A DNA stretch of 64,000 nucleotides from Nisaea acidiphila (lineage in GTDB: Bacteria > Pseudomonadota > Alphaproteobacteria > Thalassobaculales > Thalassobaculaceae). The notes below the pieces were generated by a model that worked only from the letters and a program-made list of their open reading frames with translations, was not told where the DNA came from and did not search any database. The stretch lies in the NCBI RefSeq assembly GCF_024662015.1, contig NZ_CP102480.1, positions 310,001 through 374,000 of the forward strand, in the 5' to 3' direction. A program made the position numbers and the translations under genes. Position 1 is the stretch's first letter. Each line of letters begins with the position of its first letter. This document shows positions 17,992-27,138 of this stretch, piece by piece.

Positions 17992-18810
17992 TCAAACCAT
18001 CGCGAAGATGCGCGCGGGACCGCCGGTACCGCCCTTGTGTTTCGGCGCGCCGACGACGAGCGTGGCGCCGCTGGCGGGCACCTTGTCGAGATTCGCGATG
18101 TTCTCGATCCCGAAGCGTCCGGTCGGCAACCAGGCATAGTGGGTCGCGAAATCGCCGGACATGCCGTAGTCGAGGGAGAGCGTGTCCACCGCGATCGAGG
18201 CCGCACCGGTCTCTTCCATCAGCATCTTCACCGCTTCGACATGGAAGCCCGGATAATGCTGCTTCTCCCCATCGAAACCGCGGAACGCATCAGTACCGAC
18301 CTTCGCGCCCCATCCCGAATACATGGCCACGCAGGCATGCTCCGGAATATCGCCATGTTTCTGCATCCAGCTCTGGATATCGGCCGGCGTCAGCTGCGAA
18401 TCCGCGGATTCGGCCGCCTTGGCGGAGATATCGATCACGCAGAGCGGAGCGACGAGGTTGGAGACCGGGATCTCGTCGACGGATGTCCCATCGGCCGAGA
18501 AGTGCAGCGGCGCATCGATATGCGTGCCCGTGTGCTCGTTCACCGTATATTCGAACAGGTTGAAGCTGTGTTCGGCGTAGTTGAACTTCTGCTCCATCGA
18601 GAATTGCGGCGCTCCGAAATAGGTCGGGAAATCGGGCGACAAAGTGTGGGTCATATCCTCGACCCGATGGTGCCCCTTGGCCATCGCCGGCGGCGCGGCA
18701 ACAGTTGCCCCGGCGACGGCGGCGACACTCGCCATGGCTGCGGCTTTGAAAAGCGAACGACGGGAAAGCATCTTTTCCTTCACCGCGTTCATCACACAGA
18801 TATCGCACAT
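17992..18810 (-). CDS. Cyclase family protein (kynurenine formamidase-like), exported
   Basis: This 272-residue protein has the cyclase/formamidase metal-binding signature HTGTHIDAPLH at residues 93-103. This motif binds metal in bacterial kynurenine formamidases and related hydrolases. The N-terminus MCDICVMNAVKEKMLSRRSL is unusual: a CxxC pair precedes a twin-arginine-like motif SRRSLFK and a hydrophobic alanine-rich stretch ending PAMAKG. Export by Tat, perhaps with a bound cofactor or metal, is therefore likely. ATG 18810 was chosen because AGGAGG stands just upstream. The frame is open to 18879. Its substrate is unknown, and no tryptophan-catabolic genes are near. Confidence 0.85.
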   Translation of the reverse strand: MCDICVMNAVKEKMLSRRSLFKAAAMASVAAVAGATVAAPPAMAKGHHRVEDMTHTLSPDFPTYFGAPQFSMEQKFNYAEHSFNLFEYTVNEHTGTHIDAPLHFSADGTSVDEIPVSNLVAPLCVIDISAKAAESADSQLTPADIQSWMQKHGDIPEHACVAMYSGWGAKVGTDAFRGFDGEKQHYPGFHVEAVKMLMEETGAASIAVDTLSLDYGMSGDFATHYAWLPTGRFGIENIANLDKVPASGATLVVGAPKHKGGTGGPARIFAMV

Positions 18811-18908
18811 TTGAAGCCTCCTTATATTTTTTGCGGAGACCAGTCTAAGCGCGCGGGCGGCTTTGCTGCAACGCAGCATAACAATGATTCACCCGCCGGA
18901 ATGTCCTT

Positions 18909-19901
18909 TCAATGCGCCGGAATTGCCCGCTTCTCTTCCAGGAAACGCTCGGCCATCCGAAGGTGCCAGCTACCGCCACGATCGTGAAACCCGACATGAC
19001 CGCCGTCAAGCGGCAGCAGCGGGGTCAAGCTCGGGCTCGCCGCCCAGTCGACATCCAGATATATCCCGCCGGGGATCCATGGGTCGTTCAGGGCGTGAAC
19101 GACAAGTGTCGGCACGGAGATGCCGCGCAGGAATCCCTTGGCCGAGCATTTCGCGTAATAGTCCCGCGCGCTCTCGAAGCCGTTGCGCGCCGCGATGTGA
19201 CGCTCGTCATACTCGACAGTCGTGCGCGCGCTGCGGATCGCGGAAAGCTCACGCGCCGAAAGTCCCGGCGTCGCCAGCGCCTGCAGCTTCATGTTTTTCA
19301 GCAACCAGCGATGATAGAATCTGTTGCGCGGCTGGATGAAGCGCTCGGACGTCCGGGCGAGATCCAGCGGCGCCGAGATGGAGACCGCCGCCACAATATC
19401 GGGCGTCGGCCTTTCGCCCAGATATTTGAGCATCATGTTCGCGCCGAGCGAGACGCCGAAAAGGACAAACCGGTCCGCGATCCCGTGAGCACGAAGCTGC
19501 GCCAGGACCGCGGCGAGATCGTCGCTCCGTCCGGCATGGTAGGCGTGCGTGCAGGCGGCCCGGGTCGGTCCGGCACCGCGCAGGTTAAGCCGCAGGACCC
19601 GGAGTCCGGCAGATACGAAATAACGCGCGGCATCGCGCATGTGGAAGCTGTCCTCGCAGCCGGTGAGGCCGTGGATCAGCACCACCAGCGGCGCCCCCTC
19701 CACCGGAGTGGCCGGTATCTCGAGAACGCCGCTCAGCCGGTCGCCGCTGCCGTCCTCCATCGGAAAGTCGAGGCGCTCGGAGCGCACCGAGTCTATTCGG
19801 GGCGTGCCCCCGACAACAAAGCTGCGGAGCGTCTGCAGGTCGCCGCCGACCCAGGGCATTCCGGCACGGAACGGCGGATAGGCGGGCTTGTCAGGAAGCA
19901 T
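18909..19901 (-). CDS. Alpha/beta hydrolase, YheT family
   Basis: This 330-residue serine hydrolase has the YheT-type layout. The N-terminal region contains GGDLQTLRSF. The oxyanion segment is VVLIHGLTGCEDSFHMRDAARYF, then RVLRLNLRGAGPTRA. The nucleophile elbow is FGVSLGANMMLKYLGE and the C-terminal histidine segment is PLDGGHVGFHDRGG. Related proteins act on short esters, but physiological substrates are poorly known. It overlaps the upstream alpha/beta hydrolase gene by 11 bases, so the two are probably co-translated. Confidence 0.88.
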   Translation of the reverse strand: MLPDKPAYPPFRAGMPWVGGDLQTLRSFVVGGTPRIDSVRSERLDFPMEDGSGDRLSGVLEIPATPVEGAPLVVLIHGLTGCEDSFHMRDAARYFVSAGLRVLRLNLRGAGPTRAACTHAYHAGRSDDLAAVLAQLRAHGIADRFVLFGVSLGANMMLKYLGERPTPDIVAAVSISAPLDLARTSERFIQPRNRFYHRWLLKNMKLQALATPGLSARELSAIRSARTTVEYDERHIAARNGFESARDYYAKCSAKGFLRGISVPTLVVHALNDPWIPGGIYLDVDWAASPSLTPLLPLDGGHVGFHDRGGSWHLRMAERFLEEKRAIPAH

Positions 19902-20805
19902 CGCCCGCGCCGTCCCCCGTCTCGCCCTCTTCTGCTTCCTCGTCCTCGTCAGCCGGTTCGAACTGCATCAGCCATTCGTGCACGGCCGAGATCTGCGCCT
20001 CGTCCATCAGCGCCGGCGCATGGCCGCATCCCTCGAACTCGATCAGGTCGGCTTTCGGACCGCGCTGCGTCATCTCTTCGGCGGTTTCCCGCGTCAGGAG
20101 ATCCGAGTTCGCACCGCGCAGAACCAGGGTCGGGCATTGGATCGCGTCGTAGATCGCCCAGAGATCGACGTCATCGATCGGCCCGTCGAAGGCCTCTCCG
20201 ATCGCTGGGTCGTAATGCATCCGGTAGGTGCCGTCGGGTTCGCGCACCACGCTGTGCTGGGTCATTTCGGACCAGTCGGCATCGGAAAGTTCTCCGAAAT
20301 CAGCCAGCGTCTCGCGTAGATAGTCCCCTGCCGCGTTGAGATTCTCGAAGACCGGCGGCTCCGTCACATAGGTCCCGATCCGCTCCAGCGCCGCCTTTGG
20401 AATGAATGGGCCGACATCGTTCAGGATCAGCCGCTTGATTGGCCCGTCCTCCCGTGCCGCCAGCAGCATGCCGATGATGCCTCCCATCGAAGTGCCGAGC
20501 CATTCGACCTCGGTCAGCCCGCGATAATCCAGCAGCGCATCCGCATGGCGGATATAGGTTTCGAAATTGTAGCCGTCCTTGTTGGCGAGCCAGCCGCTCC
20601 GCCCGCGCCCGGCGACGTCTATCTCGATGCAACGGATGTCGCGGCTGACGATGCGGGCGAGCGCATCGAAATCCCGTCCCTGGCGGGTCAGGCCATGCAC
20701 GCAGATCATGGTGCGCGGCAGCGTGCGCCTGCCCCAATCCGTGAAGGCAAGCCAGATGGTGCCGTGATCGTCGGTGAAGGGAAAGCTGCCCTGGTCCGGT
20801 CTCAT
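19891..20805 (-). CDS. Alpha/beta hydrolase
   Basis: This 304-residue hydrolase has ICVHGLTRQGRDFDALARIV, the nucleophile elbow EWLGTSMGGIIGM and the C-terminal catalytic histidine in FEGCGHAPALMDEAQI. It ends with a run of acidic residues (EPADEDEEAEEGETGDGAG) not needed for the fold. It belongs to the broad esterase/haloalkane-dehalogenase-like group, and the substrate cannot be read from sequence. It is the first gene of a two-hydrolase unit and diverges from an acetyltransferase gene. Confidence 0.85.
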   Translation of the reverse strand: MRPDQGSFPFTDDHGTIWLAFTDWGRRTLPRTMICVHGLTRQGRDFDALARIVSRDIRCIEIDVAGRGRSGWLANKDGYNFETYIRHADALLDYRGLTEVEWLGTSMGGIIGMLLAAREDGPIKRLILNDVGPFIPKAALERIGTYVTEPPVFENLNAAGDYLRETLADFGELSDADWSEMTQHSVVREPDGTYRMHYDPAIGEAFDGPIDDVDLWAIYDAIQCPTLVLRGANSDLLTRETAEEMTQRGPKADLIEFEGCGHAPALMDEAQISAVHEWLMQFEPADEDEEAEEGETGDGAGDAS

Positions 20806-20930
20806 TGAAACGCCTTTCGGATGTCCCGCGACATATTCCCACCGGCCGGTCGCGCGTCAAGTACGGAGCCCCTTGTCCGCCTGCCGCATACTGCTAAGGT
20901 CCGCCGTCGAGCGCAGTGGGAGAGCTAACA

Positions 20931-21398
20931 ATGTCAAACGCGGGAAGCGTCCGGGTGGTTCCCGTCGCCGAACGGCACAAGCAGGACTGGCGCCGGCTCT
21001 ATGACGGATATGCCGCCTTCTACAAGGTGCCGATGACCGACGAGATCGCCGGGGCGGTCTGGGGATGGCTGCACGATCCGGCGCATGTGATGAACTGCCT
21101 GATCGCCGAGGACGAGGACGGCAAGGCGATCGGCCTCGCCCATATCCGCGCCATGCCGCGCCCGCTCTCCGGAGCCGAATGCGGATTCCTCGACGATCTC
21201 TTCGTCGACCCGGACGCGCGCGGCAAAGGCGTCTTCGAGGCGCTCTTTGCGGCGATGGACGAAATGGCGCAGAAGAACGGCTGGGCGATGGTCCGCTGGC
21301 TGACCCAGGAGTTCAACTATCGCGGCCGTTCCGCCTACGACCGGATCGCGACCAAGACGCCCTTCATCCTCTACCAGCGCGACACGCCTGCGGGCTGA
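20931..21398 (+). CDS. GNAT family N-acetyltransferase
   Basis: This 155-residue acetyltransferase has the acetyl-CoA pyrophosphate loop in LDDLFVDPDARGKGVFEALFAAM and the C-terminal half typical of GNAT (NYRGRSAYDRIATKTPFILYQ). The start MSNAGSVRVV follows GGGAGAG at a good distance; an in-frame start 15 bases upstream is less likely. The acceptor is unknown. It starts a run of plus-strand genes that includes a CopD-like membrane protein 33 bases downstream. Confidence 0.85.
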   Translation: MSNAGSVRVVPVAERHKQDWRRLYDGYAAFYKVPMTDEIAGAVWGWLHDPAHVMNCLIAEDEDGKAIGLAHIRAMPRPLSGAECGFLDDLFVDPDARGKGVFEALFAAMDEMAQKNGWAMVRWLTQEFNYRGRSAYDRIATKTPFILYQRDTPAG

Positions 21399-21431
21399 TT
21401 CGCCGACCTGAACCGAACGGGAGAGAGACCG

Positions 21432-21902
21432 ATGCCCTATACCATGATCATCGCGCTTGCCATCCACATCGTCTCGGCGGTGATCTGGGTCGGCGGCATG
21501 TTCTTCGCCTATTCCGTCCTCCGCCCCTCGATGGGCACGCTCGAACAGGCGCCCGACCGGCTCCGGCTCTGGCGCGCGGTCTTCGCCCGCTTCTTCCCCA
21601 TCGTCATCGTCGAGATCGTGCTGCTGCTCGGCAGCGGCTACTGGATGATCTTCATGGAGTACGGCGGCTTCGCCTATGCCGGCATCCATATCCACATCAT
21701 GAATCTCACCGGCTTCCTGATGATGGGCCTCTTCGGCCATCTCTGGTTCGCCGAATGGAGCAAGTTCCGCCGTTTCGTCGATACGGAGGACTTCGCGGCG
21801 GCCGGCGCGCGGCTGAACCGCATCCGCATGATCGTCGCGACCAATCTCGGCCTCGGCTGGATCACGATCATCGTCGGCGCGACCGGTCGTTATTGGGGAT
21901 GA
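21432..21902 (+). CDS. CopD-like integral membrane protein
   Basis: This 156-residue protein has four hydrophobic segments: IIALAIHIVSAVIWVGGMFF, FPIVIVEIVLLLGSGYWMIF, HIHIMNLTGFLMMGLFGHLW and MIVATNLGLGWITIIVGA. Conserved histidines lie in helices 1 and 3. This pattern fits the CopD/DUF2269-type family of putative copper or heme-related membrane proteins. No copper genes are adjacent, so its role is open. GGGAGAGAG precedes the ATG. Confidence 0.75.
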   Translation: MPYTMIIALAIHIVSAVIWVGGMFFAYSVLRPSMGTLEQAPDRLRLWRAVFARFFPIVIVEIVLLLGSGYWMIFMEYGGFAYAGIHIHIMNLTGFLMMGLFGHLWFAEWSKFRRFVDTEDFAAAGARLNRIRMIVATNLGLGWITIIVGATGRYWG

Positions 21903-21995
21903 GTTTGTTGCCGGGGCGCGGCTTGCCGCGCCCCATTCCATCCCTTACAAATTCGCCCGCTGAACAGGTAACGAAATCAAGAAGGACTTAAGCGC

Positions 21996-23150
21996 ATGGC
22001 AGCGTCAGGAGGCCCCCTTTCCGGGGTGACGGTGGTCGATCTCTCGCGGATCCTCGCGGGGCCCTATTGCACGATGATGATGGCCGAGCTCGGCGCCCGG
22101 GTGATCAAGGTGGAAACACCGAATTCCGGCGACGACGCACGCCACTACGGCCCCTTCATCAACGGCAAGTCGGCCTATTTCCAGTCCGTCAACCGGGGCA
22201 AGGAAAGCATCGCACTGAACCTCAAGGACGAGGGCGACAAGGCGATCCTCGACAAGCTGCTGGAGAAGGCCGACGTCATCGTCGAGAACTTCCGGCCCGG
22301 CACCATGGAGAAGCTCGGCTTCGGCTGGGAGCGGCTGCACGAGAAGTTCCCGAAACTGATCTACGTCTCCGCCTCCGGATTCGGCCATTCCGGCCCCGAC
22401 ATGTACCGCCCGGCCTATGACATGGTCGTACAGGGCATGGGCGGCATCATGAGCATCACCGGCCACGAGGGTGCGCCGCCGACCCGGATTGGCACCTCGA
22501 TCGGCGATATCGGCTCCGGCCTCTATGCCGCGATCGGCGCGATGTCCGCCCTTGTCCACCGCGGCGCAACCGGCGAAGCGACCAAGGTCGACATCTCGAT
22601 GTTCGACTGCCAGCTCGCGCTGCTGGAAAACGCCATCATGCGCTATTTCGTCTCCGGCACCGCGCCGGGGCCGCTCGGCGCCCGCCATCCTTCGATCACG
22701 CCGTTCGAGGCGTTCCACACCGAGGACGGCTACATCATCATCGCCGCCGGCAATGACGGGCTCTTCCACAAGATGGCCGACGCCCTCGGCAGGCCCGGCT
22801 GGAAGACCGACGACCGCTATCTGACCAACGATCTCCGTAGCCAGCATCAGGAATATCTGAAGGTCGAGATCGAGGCCGTGCTCGGCACCAACACGACTGC
22901 CCACTGGGGCAAGATCATGGACGATGCCGGCGTGCCGAACGGCCCGATCAATAATGTCGGCCAGGCGGCGGAGCATCCGCAGGCGGCCGCCCGTAACATG
23001 ATCGTCGATGTCGACGACCCGGTGACCGGGGCGATGAAGGTCGTCGGCAATCCGATCAAGCTGACCGCATTCGAAGACCCGAACAGCCGCGTACCCGCGC
23101 CGAACCTGGATCAGGACCGCGAGCGCATTCTGAAGGAGCTTGGACTATGA
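21996..23150 (+). CDS. CaiB/BaiF family CoA-transferase
   Basis: This 384-residue class III CoA-transferase moves CoA between carboxylic acids by a covalent aspartyl intermediate. It begins with LSRILAGPYCTMMMAELGARVIKVE. The likely nucleophile is Asp171 in GTSIGDIGSGLYA. The family includes formyl-CoA and succinyl-dependent enzymes, and the specific acid cannot be assigned. The stop overlaps the start of an aldehyde dehydrogenase as ATGA. An acid made by the dehydrogenase might therefore be activated by this enzyme. Confidence 0.92.
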   Translation: MAASGGPLSGVTVVDLSRILAGPYCTMMMAELGARVIKVETPNSGDDARHYGPFINGKSAYFQSVNRGKESIALNLKDEGDKAILDKLLEKADVIVENFRPGTMEKLGFGWERLHEKFPKLIYVSASGFGHSGPDMYRPAYDMVVQGMGGIMSITGHEGAPPTRIGTSIGDIGSGLYAAIGAMSALVHRGATGEATKVDISMFDCQLALLENAIMRYFVSGTAPGPLGARHPSITPFEAFHTEDGYIIIAAGNDGLFHKMADALGRPGWKTDDRYLTNDLRSQHQEYLKVEIEAVLGTNTTAHWGKIMDDAGVPNGPINNVGQAAEHPQAAARNMIVDVDDPVTGAMKVVGNPIKLTAFEDPNSRVPAPNLDQDRERILKELGL

Positions 23151-24676
23151 ACCTGATGCGCAACGAGCTCGATTTCTCAAGCGAACCGTCGCTGACCCCG
23201 AACACCGATCCCTACGCGCTGGCGAAAGCGCTGTCGGGCCGCCACCTGATCGGCGGCAAGCTGGTCCCGGCGAAATCCGGCAACAGCTTCGAGGTCATCG
23301 ACCCTGCGACCGGCAGCGTCATCGGCTACGGGGCCGAGGGCGACGAGCAGGACGTGAACGAAGCGGTCGCGAATGCCGCCGCCGCGCAGAAGGAATGGGG
23401 CAAGATGCGTGCCCGCGACCGCGGTGCGCTGATCCATAAATGCGGCGAGGTTCTGCAGGACCATGTCGAGGAGCTCGGCCGCCTGATCGCGCTCGAGACC
23501 GGCAAGGCGCTGCGCACCGAAAGCCGTGTAGAGGCCTCGATCCTCGCCGACGCCTTCCTGTTCCATGCCGGCCTCGCCTCCGAGCTGAAGGGCGAGACCG
23601 TCCCGCACCATCCGGAGATGCTGACCATCACGGTGCGCGAGCCGATCGGCGTCGTCGGCGCGATCATTCCCTGGAACGTGCCGCTGCTGCTGATGGCGCT
23701 GAAAATTGCCCCGGCGCTGGTCGCGGGCAACACGGTTGTCGTGAAGTCCGCCGAGGAAGCGCCGCTGACCGTGCTGCGCGTTTGCCAGATCCTCGCCTCC
23801 GTGCTGCCGGCCGGCTGCTTCAACATGCTCTCCGGCTTCGGCCCCGAATGCGGCGCCCCGCTGGTCGCCCATCCGAAGGTCGGCAAGGTGACCTTCACCG
23901 GCTCCGTCGAGACCGGCAAGATCGTCTACAAGACTGCGGCCGACAAGCTGATCCCGGTGACGCTGGAGCTCGGCGGCAAGAGCCCGATGATCGTCATGAA
24001 AGATGCCGATATCGACAAGGCGATCGGCGGCGCCGTCACCGGCATGCGCTTCACCCGCCAGGGCCAGAGCTGCACCGCCGCGAGCCGCATGTTCGTGCAT
24101 GCCGACGTGCATGACGAGTTCGTCGCCAAACTGCGCGAGAAGGTCGACGCCATGGTGATGGGCGACCCGCTCGACGAGAAGACCGATATCGGCACCATCA
24201 TCTCGCCGGAGCAGTTCTCCAAGGTGAAGGCCTATATCGACCACGGCAAGGGCGAGGAAGGCGCGGAAGCGGTCGAATGCTCCGCCATGCCAACCGATCC
24301 GAAGTTCAAGGACGGCCTCTTCGTCCGCCCGGTCGTCTTCCTCGGCATGACGAACGACAGCAAGCTCGCCCGCGAGGAGATTTTCGGCCCCGTCACCTGC
24401 GTCCTCAAATGGACCGACGAGGAGGAAGTGCTCGCCGCCGCCAACGACAGCGACTACGGCCTCGCCGCGACAGTCTGGACCAACAACCTGAAAGCGGCCC
24501 TGACCTTCACAGAGAAGCTGGAGGCCGGCTTCGTGCAGGTAAACCAGAACCTCGTGGTGCAGCCGGGCCTTTCCTACGGTGGCATCAAGCAATCCGGCAT
24601 CGGCAAGGAAGCGACGCTGGAAGCGATGCTGGAGCACTTCACGAAGAAGAAGACCATCATCTTCAACAAGACCTGA
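23147..24676 (+). CDS. NAD(P)-dependent aldehyde dehydrogenase
   Basis: This 509-residue enzyme oxidises an aldehyde to the acid. It has the cofactor segments VGAIIPWNVPLLLMALKIAPAL and FTGSVETGKIV, the general base in VTLELGGKSP, and the nucleophile Cys309 in RQGQSCTAASR. The motif ETGKALRTESRVE near residue 120 and the FVQVN segment near the C-terminus are usual. It is translationally coupled to the CoA-transferase gene and followed 38 bases later by a penicillin-acylase-type gene. The substrate is unknown. Confidence 0.92.
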   Translation: MNLMRNELDFSSEPSLTPNTDPYALAKALSGRHLIGGKLVPAKSGNSFEVIDPATGSVIGYGAEGDEQDVNEAVANAAAAQKEWGKMRARDRGALIHKCGEVLQDHVEELGRLIALETGKALRTESRVEASILADAFLFHAGLASELKGETVPHHPEMLTITVREPIGVVGAIIPWNVPLLLMALKIAPALVAGNTVVVKSAEEAPLTVLRVCQILASVLPAGCFNMLSGFGPECGAPLVAHPKVGKVTFTGSVETGKIVYKTAADKLIPVTLELGGKSPMIVMKDADIDKAIGGAVTGMRFTRQGQSCTAASRMFVHADVHDEFVAKLREKVDAMVMGDPLDEKTDIGTIISPEQFSKVKAYIDHGKGEEGAEAVECSAMPTDPKFKDGLFVRPVVFLGMTNDSKLAREEIFGPVTCVLKWTDEEEVLAAANDSDYGLAATVWTNNLKAALTFTEKLEAGFVQVNQNLVVQPGLSYGGIKQSGIGKEATLEAMLEHFTKKKTIIFNKT

Positions 24677-24714
24677 TCGCCAGAGCGATCGAACCGCCGA
24701 GTGAGAGAAGGCCG

Positions 24715-27132
24715 ATGAAGAGCTGGGTGAAACGTCTTGCGGTCGGCTTTGTCTTCGCCATTCTGGGCCTAAATTTCGCGGCCGCCGGGCTCCTGATATG
24801 GCTCGGCGGCTCACTCCCCCAGATCGAAGGAGAGAAGCGGCTTCCCGGCCTTTCGGAAAGCGTCGAGATCCGGCGCGACGACGCCGGCATCCCCGTGATC
24901 CGTGCCGCCTCGATGGCGGACGCCACCTTCGCTCTCGGCTTCGTCCATGCGCAGGACCGGCTCTGGCAAATGGAGTCGATGCGCCGGATCGGCGCGGGCC
25001 GCCTGGCGGAGATCGTCGGCACGCTTTCGGAGAGCCTCGGCGAGGAGATTCTTCCGATCGACCGTTTCACCCGGGGGCTCGGATTCTACCGGCGTGCGGA
25101 AGCAGCCTACGAGCGGGCCTCTCCGGAACTGAAAGCGGCGCTCAAGCACTATGCGAACGGGGTAAACGCCTATCTCGCAACCCGCGAAGGACCGCTGCCG
25201 CCAGAATTCGTCGCCCTCTTCCACGAGCCGGAACCCTGGACGCCTGCCGACAGTCTCGTCTGGCAGCAGCTCATGGCGTTCCAACTCGGCACCAATTGGG
25301 CGGATGAGCTCGTACGCCTGCGCATGGCGGAGGCCGGCCTCACTGCCGCGCAGATCGATTTCCTCTACCGTGAGGCCGACGGCGGAGCGTCCCGGCCGAT
25401 CGAGATCAAACAGGGCCGGATCGCACCGCACCTGCTGGACCAGGCGGTCCGTTTCGCCGCTTCAATGCCGCCGCAGCTGGCACCGCAGGGAGCGTCCAAT
25501 GCCTGGGCGCTTTCCGGATCCCGCACGGAAAGCGGCAAGCCCCTGCTGGCGAACGATCCGCATCTCCGGCTGACCAATCCGAATCTCTGGTACCTCGCCC
25601 GGATCGAAACGCCCGAGGGCGTCCGCGTCGGCGGCACGGTACCGGGCGTGCCATTCCTGGTGCTTGGCCACAACGGCAAGATCGCCTGGGGCTTCACGAC
25701 GCCGAACGCCGACATTCAGGACCTCTTTATCGAACAGATCGATCCTTCCGACCCGGCGCGTTACCTCGCACCCGGCGGCAGCCGCGCCTTCGAGACGCGC
25801 GAAGAGCTGTTCCTTGTCGGCTCCAGGGAAAGACGCGAGACCTTCCGGAGCACCCGCCATGGCCCCGTGCTCTCCGACATCACGGGCCGCGCCGAGAGCA
25901 TCGACGCGAGCGCTGTACTTGCGATCGCGGCCCCGTCCTTCGCGACCGACGATGCCAGCCCGGAGGCCTTCTTCCGCCTGAGCGGCGCCTCCTCCGTGCC
26001 CGACGCGATCGATCTGCTGCGCGATTTCTCAAGTCCGGCGCAGAACATCACCCTCGCGGACCGTGACGGCAACATCGCCCTGCTCTTCGCCGGCCGGGTA
26101 CCGGAGCGGGTTGCGGCAGACGGCTTCCTGCCTGCCGAGGGCACACAAGAGAGCGGCGACTGGACTGGGTGGGTCGAACGCGACCGCCTGCCGCTGCAGC
26201 TCAATCCGGAGAGCGGAGCGGTGCTGCAGGCCAATAACCGTCTGGCCGGAAGCGATCCGGACCTCTCGCTCGGTCGCGAGTTCGAGGCCCCGTTCCGGGC
26301 GCAGCGCATCCGCGCCGCAATCGAAGATATGGGCGACAAAGCGACCCTGAACATGCAGACCGGGCTGCAAATGGATACGCTCTCCGTCGAGGTTTCCGGC
26401 ATGCTCGACCTGCTTCTGCCGCGTCTGCGCGCGGAAGCGCTCACGGACGGCGCGCGCGCCGCAGTGGGAACACTCCGAGCCTGGGACGGGAGGATACAGC
26501 GCGACCGGGCGGCGCCTCTCATCTACACGCTCTGGACCTCGCTCCTGCACCGGCGGATCTTCGGCGACGAGCTGGGTCATCTGATCAAGGAATACCGGCG
26601 GGTCCGGCCGCATATGTTTGAGGCGGTCATCCGGGAGGCACCGGAATGGTGCGACGATATCCGCTCGGACGCCGTAGAGCCTTGCGAGACCGCTATCCGG
26701 GAAAGCCTTGAAGAGGCGATTGCGCGGCTGACCGCGAAATACGGCGCAGACCAGACCGGCTGGCTCTGGGGGCGGGCCCACGAGGTAGAATTCCGCCACC
26801 TGCTCTGGTCCCGTGTTCCGGTACTCCGGGACCTGCTGAACGCCTCGCCTGTCACCGACGGCGGCGACTACACGGTCAACCGGGGCAGCCCGAGCGTGCG
26901 GATCTCGGACGGAGATTTCAGCTTCCCGCACGTACACGGCGCCGGGATCCGGGCCGTCTACGATCTTTCCGATCTGGACGCCTCGCTCTTCAGCACCAGC
27001 CTCGGTCAGTCCGGCAACCCATTCTCGGAGCATTATCAGGATCTGGCCATTGCATGGGCGGACGGCAGTTACAGGACAGTCGGCTCCGGTCCGGCCCCGG
27101 GAACGAGGACGCTCATATTGCGGCCCGAATAG
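24715..27132 (+). CDS. Penicillin acylase family protein
   Basis: This 805-residue N-terminal-nucleophile hydrolase is made as a precursor. An N-terminal membrane or signal segment (AVGFVFAILGLNFAAAGLLIWLGG written in part: residues 9-32) suggests export. The alpha-chain signature DDAGIPVIRAASMADATFALGFVHAQDRLWQM follows it. The self-cleavage point is expected before Ser261 in GASNAWALSG, giving a beta chain with LLANDPHL next. Family members cleave acyl side chains from beta-lactams, acyl-homoserine lactones or other amides. Quorum-quenching activity is possible but not shown by sequence. ATG 24715 has AGAGAAGG upstream, and the longer open frame is ignored. Confidence 0.9.
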   Translation: MKSWVKRLAVGFVFAILGLNFAAAGLLIWLGGSLPQIEGEKRLPGLSESVEIRRDDAGIPVIRAASMADATFALGFVHAQDRLWQMESMRRIGAGRLAEIVGTLSESLGEEILPIDRFTRGLGFYRRAEAAYERASPELKAALKHYANGVNAYLATREGPLPPEFVALFHEPEPWTPADSLVWQQLMAFQLGTNWADELVRLRMAEAGLTAAQIDFLYREADGGASRPIEIKQGRIAPHLLDQAVRFAASMPPQLAPQGASNAWALSGSRTESGKPLLANDPHLRLTNPNLWYLARIETPEGVRVGGTVPGVPFLVLGHNGKIAWGFTTPNADIQDLFIEQIDPSDPARYLAPGGSRAFETREELFLVGSRERRETFRSTRHGPVLSDITGRAESIDASAVLAIAAPSFATDDASPEAFFRLSGASSVPDAIDLLRDFSSPAQNITLADRDGNIALLFAGRVPERVAADGFLPAEGTQESGDWTGWVERDRLPLQLNPESGAVLQANNRLAGSDPDLSLGREFEAPFRAQRIRAAIEDMGDKATLNMQTGLQMDTLSVEVSGMLDLLLPRLRAEALTDGARAAVGTLRAWDGRIQRDRAAPLIYTLWTSLLHRRIFGDELGHLIKEYRRVRPHMFEAVIREAPEWCDDIRSDAVEPCETAIRESLEEAIARLTAKYGADQTGWLWGRAHEVEFRHLLWSRVPVLRDLLNASPVTDGGDYTVNRGSPSVRISDGDFSFPHVHGAGIRAVYDLSDLDASLFSTSLGQSGNPFSEHYQDLAIAWADGSYRTVGSGPAPGTRTLILRPE

Positions 27133-27138
27133 CCGGGA

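Noticed and set aside
23177-24814. A 545-residue minus-strand open frame opposite the aldehyde dehydrogenase
   Set aside because: It reads as repetitive Arg, Gly and Asp-rich sequence typical of an antisense frame, and the opposite strand has a complete ALDH.
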